Origin: Neelides folsomi
Lineage: Eukaryota > Arthropoda > Collembola > Neelipleona > Neelidae
Assembly (NCBI GenBank): GCA_034687125.1
Contig: JAQGBZ010000028.1
Span: 248,001 to 312,000 of the forward strand
Length of the DNA: 64,000 nucleotides
Direction of reading: 5' to 3'
Of this stretch, positions 63,201 to 64,000 are shown one piece after another. The notes under the pieces are model-generated. The model searched no databases and was not told where the DNA came from. It worked only from the letters and a program-made list of their open reading frames with translations. Each line of letters starts with the position of its first letter. Positions within the stretch are counted from its first letter, which is position 1. The position numbers were made by a program, and so were the translations under genes.

Positions 63201-63865
63201 GGGCAAGGTGACAGTAAGGGCAGGACAGATTGTGAAGTTGGATGTGGACGTAAAAGGCGAACCTCCGCCGACGTACACTTGGCTCTTGGCCGGAAAGCCC
63301 ATTGAGAGCTCCCCCAACTTCAAGATTGAAAATGAAGATTACGTCACTCGGGTCCAGATGAGAGAGACGAGTCGGAAGGAGAGTGGGAAATACACACTCG
63401 TGGCTGAGAACTCCTCAGGTCGAGACGAGGCCACGGTTGAGATTAACATTTTGGATAAACCCGGAAAGCCCGAAGGTCCGTTGGAAGCTACCGGAATTCA
63501 CAAAGAAGGATGCAAATTGAAATGGAGGAAACCAAAGGACGATGGTGGTTTGCCCATAACCGCTTACGTGGTCGAGAAAATGGATTCCCAAACCGGCCGT
63601 TGGGTCCCGGTAGGCCGCGTGGATGGAGAAAAGACGGATATGGACGTGACAGGGTTGGAAGCTGGGCACAAGTACAACTTCAGAGTCAAAGCCCTGAACG
63701 AAGAAGGCGAATCGGAATATTTAGAGGCGGACACCTCGATCGTTGCCAAGAATCCATTTGACGTCCCGGGAGTTCCGGGGCTCCCAGAAATTACCGACTG
63801 GGATGAAAAGTCAGTGAAGCTCAAGTGGGATGCTCCGATTAAAGATGGAGGAGCACCAATCACAG
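46236..63865 (+). CDS. bt: Twitchin / projectin, N-terminal part (giant muscle kinase)
   Basis: Giant thick-filament protein of invertebrate muscle, with elastic and regulatory roles and a C-terminal kinase expected beyond the window. The start ATG at 46236 has a good context (GCTGCCATGG) and leads straight into Ig1. Order seen: eight Ig domains (46236-51229); a long linker of short exons (51283-55370); Ig9 (55370-56428); a linker beginning [20 protein letters not shown] (56524-57431); five more Ig domains (57780-59775); then Fn3-Fn3-Ig super-repeats to the edge (59785-63865). The DASGMDFR linker, the [19 protein letters not shown] segment and the Ig order identify twitchin rather than titin/Sallimus. 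The last exon in view (60937-63865) ends at a GT donor with the Fn3 domain unfinished. The nematode counterpart is unc-22. Confidence 0.96.
47812..47833 (+). other. 22-nt micro-exon of twitchin
   Basis: Flanked by TTTCAG and by a perfect GTAAGT donor. Exon 1 ends with one spare base, this exon supplies codons for P-V-D-E-P-R-E plus two bases, and the next exon starts with the completing base before [13 protein letters not shown]. Without it the frame between Ig1 and Ig2 does not join. It encodes the short inter-domain linker. Confidence 0.75.
51283..51872 (+). other. Lys/Glu-rich repeat exon of twitchin
   Basis: A single 590-nt exon encoding about 196 residues made almost only of K, E, V, T, A and S. 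The centre (51368-51567) has six copies of an 11-residue unit, [11 protein letters not shown], with T/S and V/A variation; flanks are degenerate versions. It begins after Ig8 with [10 protein letters not shown] and ends KKEPEK at a donor GTGACA. It is likely an extended, highly charged elastic linker comparable in place to the PEVK-like region of projectin. It is nearly free of proline, so it is not a true PEVK. The antisense Phe/Ser frame is a shadow. Confidence 0.88.
52225..53975 (+). other. Twitchin linker: short phase-0 exons
   Basis: Exons 52225-52284 (20 codons, [20 protein letters not shown]), 52655-52717 (21), 52828-52950 (41; Thr/Lys-rich, [15 protein letters not shown]), 53043-53180 (46; acidic [17 protein letters not shown]) and 53799-53975 (59; contains [10 protein letters not shown] and [11 protein letters not shown]). 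All begin and end in phase 0, so any can be skipped or included without breaking frame. The alternation of basic, Thr-rich and acidic segments fits a disordered elastic hinge. The intron 53181-53798 holds nothing I can support. Confidence 0.8.
54062..54619 (+). other. Three R-P-G-E micro-exons of twitchin
   Basis: Exon 54062-54106 ([15 protein letters not shown]), 54313-54351 ([13 protein letters not shown]) and 54569-54619 ([17 protein letters not shown]), of 15, 13 and 17 codons. Each is phase 0 and bounded by AG/GT. The first two share the DNA string GGAAACTCCGACCTGG, so at least this pair arose by exon duplication. They sit between the [10 protein letters not shown] exon and the RRRPS exon at 55254. 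Confidence 0.8.
55254..57431 (+). other. Twitchin Ig9 and the DASGMDFR linker
   Basis: Exon 55254-55401 starts [20 protein letters not shown] and runs into [19 protein letters not shown]. Ig9 continues in 56140-56204 ([19 protein letters not shown]) and 56257-56428 ([18 protein letters not shown]). Linker exons are 56524-56663 ([35 protein letters not shown]), 56837-56956 ([20 protein letters not shown], acidic then Lys-rich) and 57333-57431 ([20 protein letters not shown]). The last two have both ends in phase 0. The introns 54620-55253, 55402-56139 and 57432-57779 show no further coding signal. Confidence 0.82.
57780..59775 (+). other. Twitchin Ig10–Ig14
   Basis: Exons 57780-57905, 58022-58166, 58319-58870, 59006-59144, 59230-59444 and the start of 59575-60839. 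Landmarks: [62 protein letters not shown] and [19 protein letters not shown]. The run of Ig domains directly before the Fn3 array is the usual twitchin arrangement. Confidence 0.88.
59785..63865 (+). other. Twitchin Fn3–Fn3–Ig super-repeats
   Basis: Two exons (to 60839, and 60937-63865; the second is 2.9 kb without an intron, unlike the fragmented N-terminal part). The order is Fn3, Fn3, Ig (about 60385-60680), then the same triplet again with Ig at about 61375-61660, 62275-62560 and 63170-63450, then Fn3 and the start of another. Fn3 domains show W-x-P-x-x-DGG-x-PI and YxFRVKAVNxxGESEPL; Ig domains show KPRIDRxx and GEPAPxxTW. This matches the myosin-associated core of twitchin/projectin. 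Confidence 0.93.
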
Positions 63866-64000
63866 GTTTTAACCCAAAAAATAACTTACCCTTCTTCATT
63901 TCATCTAATGATTGTTAATTATAACATAATTAAATGGATGCTTTTAAAACTTCAATTGTTTGCATTAAATTTAATTGTCACTTAATGAGCTTAATCTTTT
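63866..64000 (+). other. Start of the next twitchin intron
   Basis: A GT donor after CACAG at 63866 is followed by AT-rich sequence with in-frame stops to the window edge. The remaining Fn3/Ig repeats and the kinase domain should lie further right. Confidence 0.8.

Overview
The window is animal nuclear DNA. It carries densely spaced, intron-rich protein genes with GT–AG splice sites, AT-rich introns mostly of 50–150 bp, and no operon logic. Ten conserved genes can be read by joining exons. The muscle giant protein twitchin/projectin, together with a piRNA-type PLD6/Zucchini, a CHID1 gene and a PLC-epsilon gene, points to an ecdysozoan and most likely an arthropod outside Diptera. That placement is inference; no species can be named from the sequence alone.

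Layout: 1–4338 (+) is the 3' part of phospholipase C epsilon. 4929–7392 (-) is a REPS-type EH-domain endocytic adaptor. 9399–10379 (+) is PLD6/Zucchini. 11377–13238 (+) is chitinase-domain protein CHID1. 14751–27986 (+) is a complete IP3 receptor of about 49 exons. 28642–29868 (-) is a PICOT/GLRX3-type glutaredoxin. 30647–35942 (+) is exportin-7. 37021–40817 (-) is a PP6 regulatory subunit with a SAPS domain. 41182–43473 (-) is the ankyrin/DHHC palmitoyltransferase ZDHHC17 (HIP14). 46236–63865 (+) is the N-terminal part of twitchin, which runs off the right edge inside its Fn3–Fn3–Ig super-repeats.

The genes are housekeeping, signalling and muscle genes with no sign of a cluster acting as one pathway. 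PLC-epsilon makes IP3 and the IP3 receptor responds to it, so two steps of one cascade lie within 11 kb; that may be chance. Orientation gives two divergent pairs (GLRX3/XPO7 779 bp apart, ZDHHC17/twitchin 2.8 kb apart) and three convergent pairs.

I see no mobile element, CRISPR array, rRNA, tRNA or clearly novel system. The most interesting material is the twitchin linker between Ig8 and Ig9. It is built of many small phase-0 exons: a Lys/Glu 11-residue repeat, Thr/Lys and acidic segments, five R-R-x-S sites spread over this and the next linker, and three tiny exons each carrying an R-P-G-E motif. Other notable points are a PLD6 without the zinc-finger cysteines, a GLRX3 whose thioredoxin-like domain has no cysteine at the active-site position and which has only one glutaredoxin domain, a GC–AG intron in CHID1, a 22-nt micro-exon in twitchin, and tandem repeats inside two introns. 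Exon boundaries were read by eye from splice signals and frame continuity and may be off by a few bases in places.
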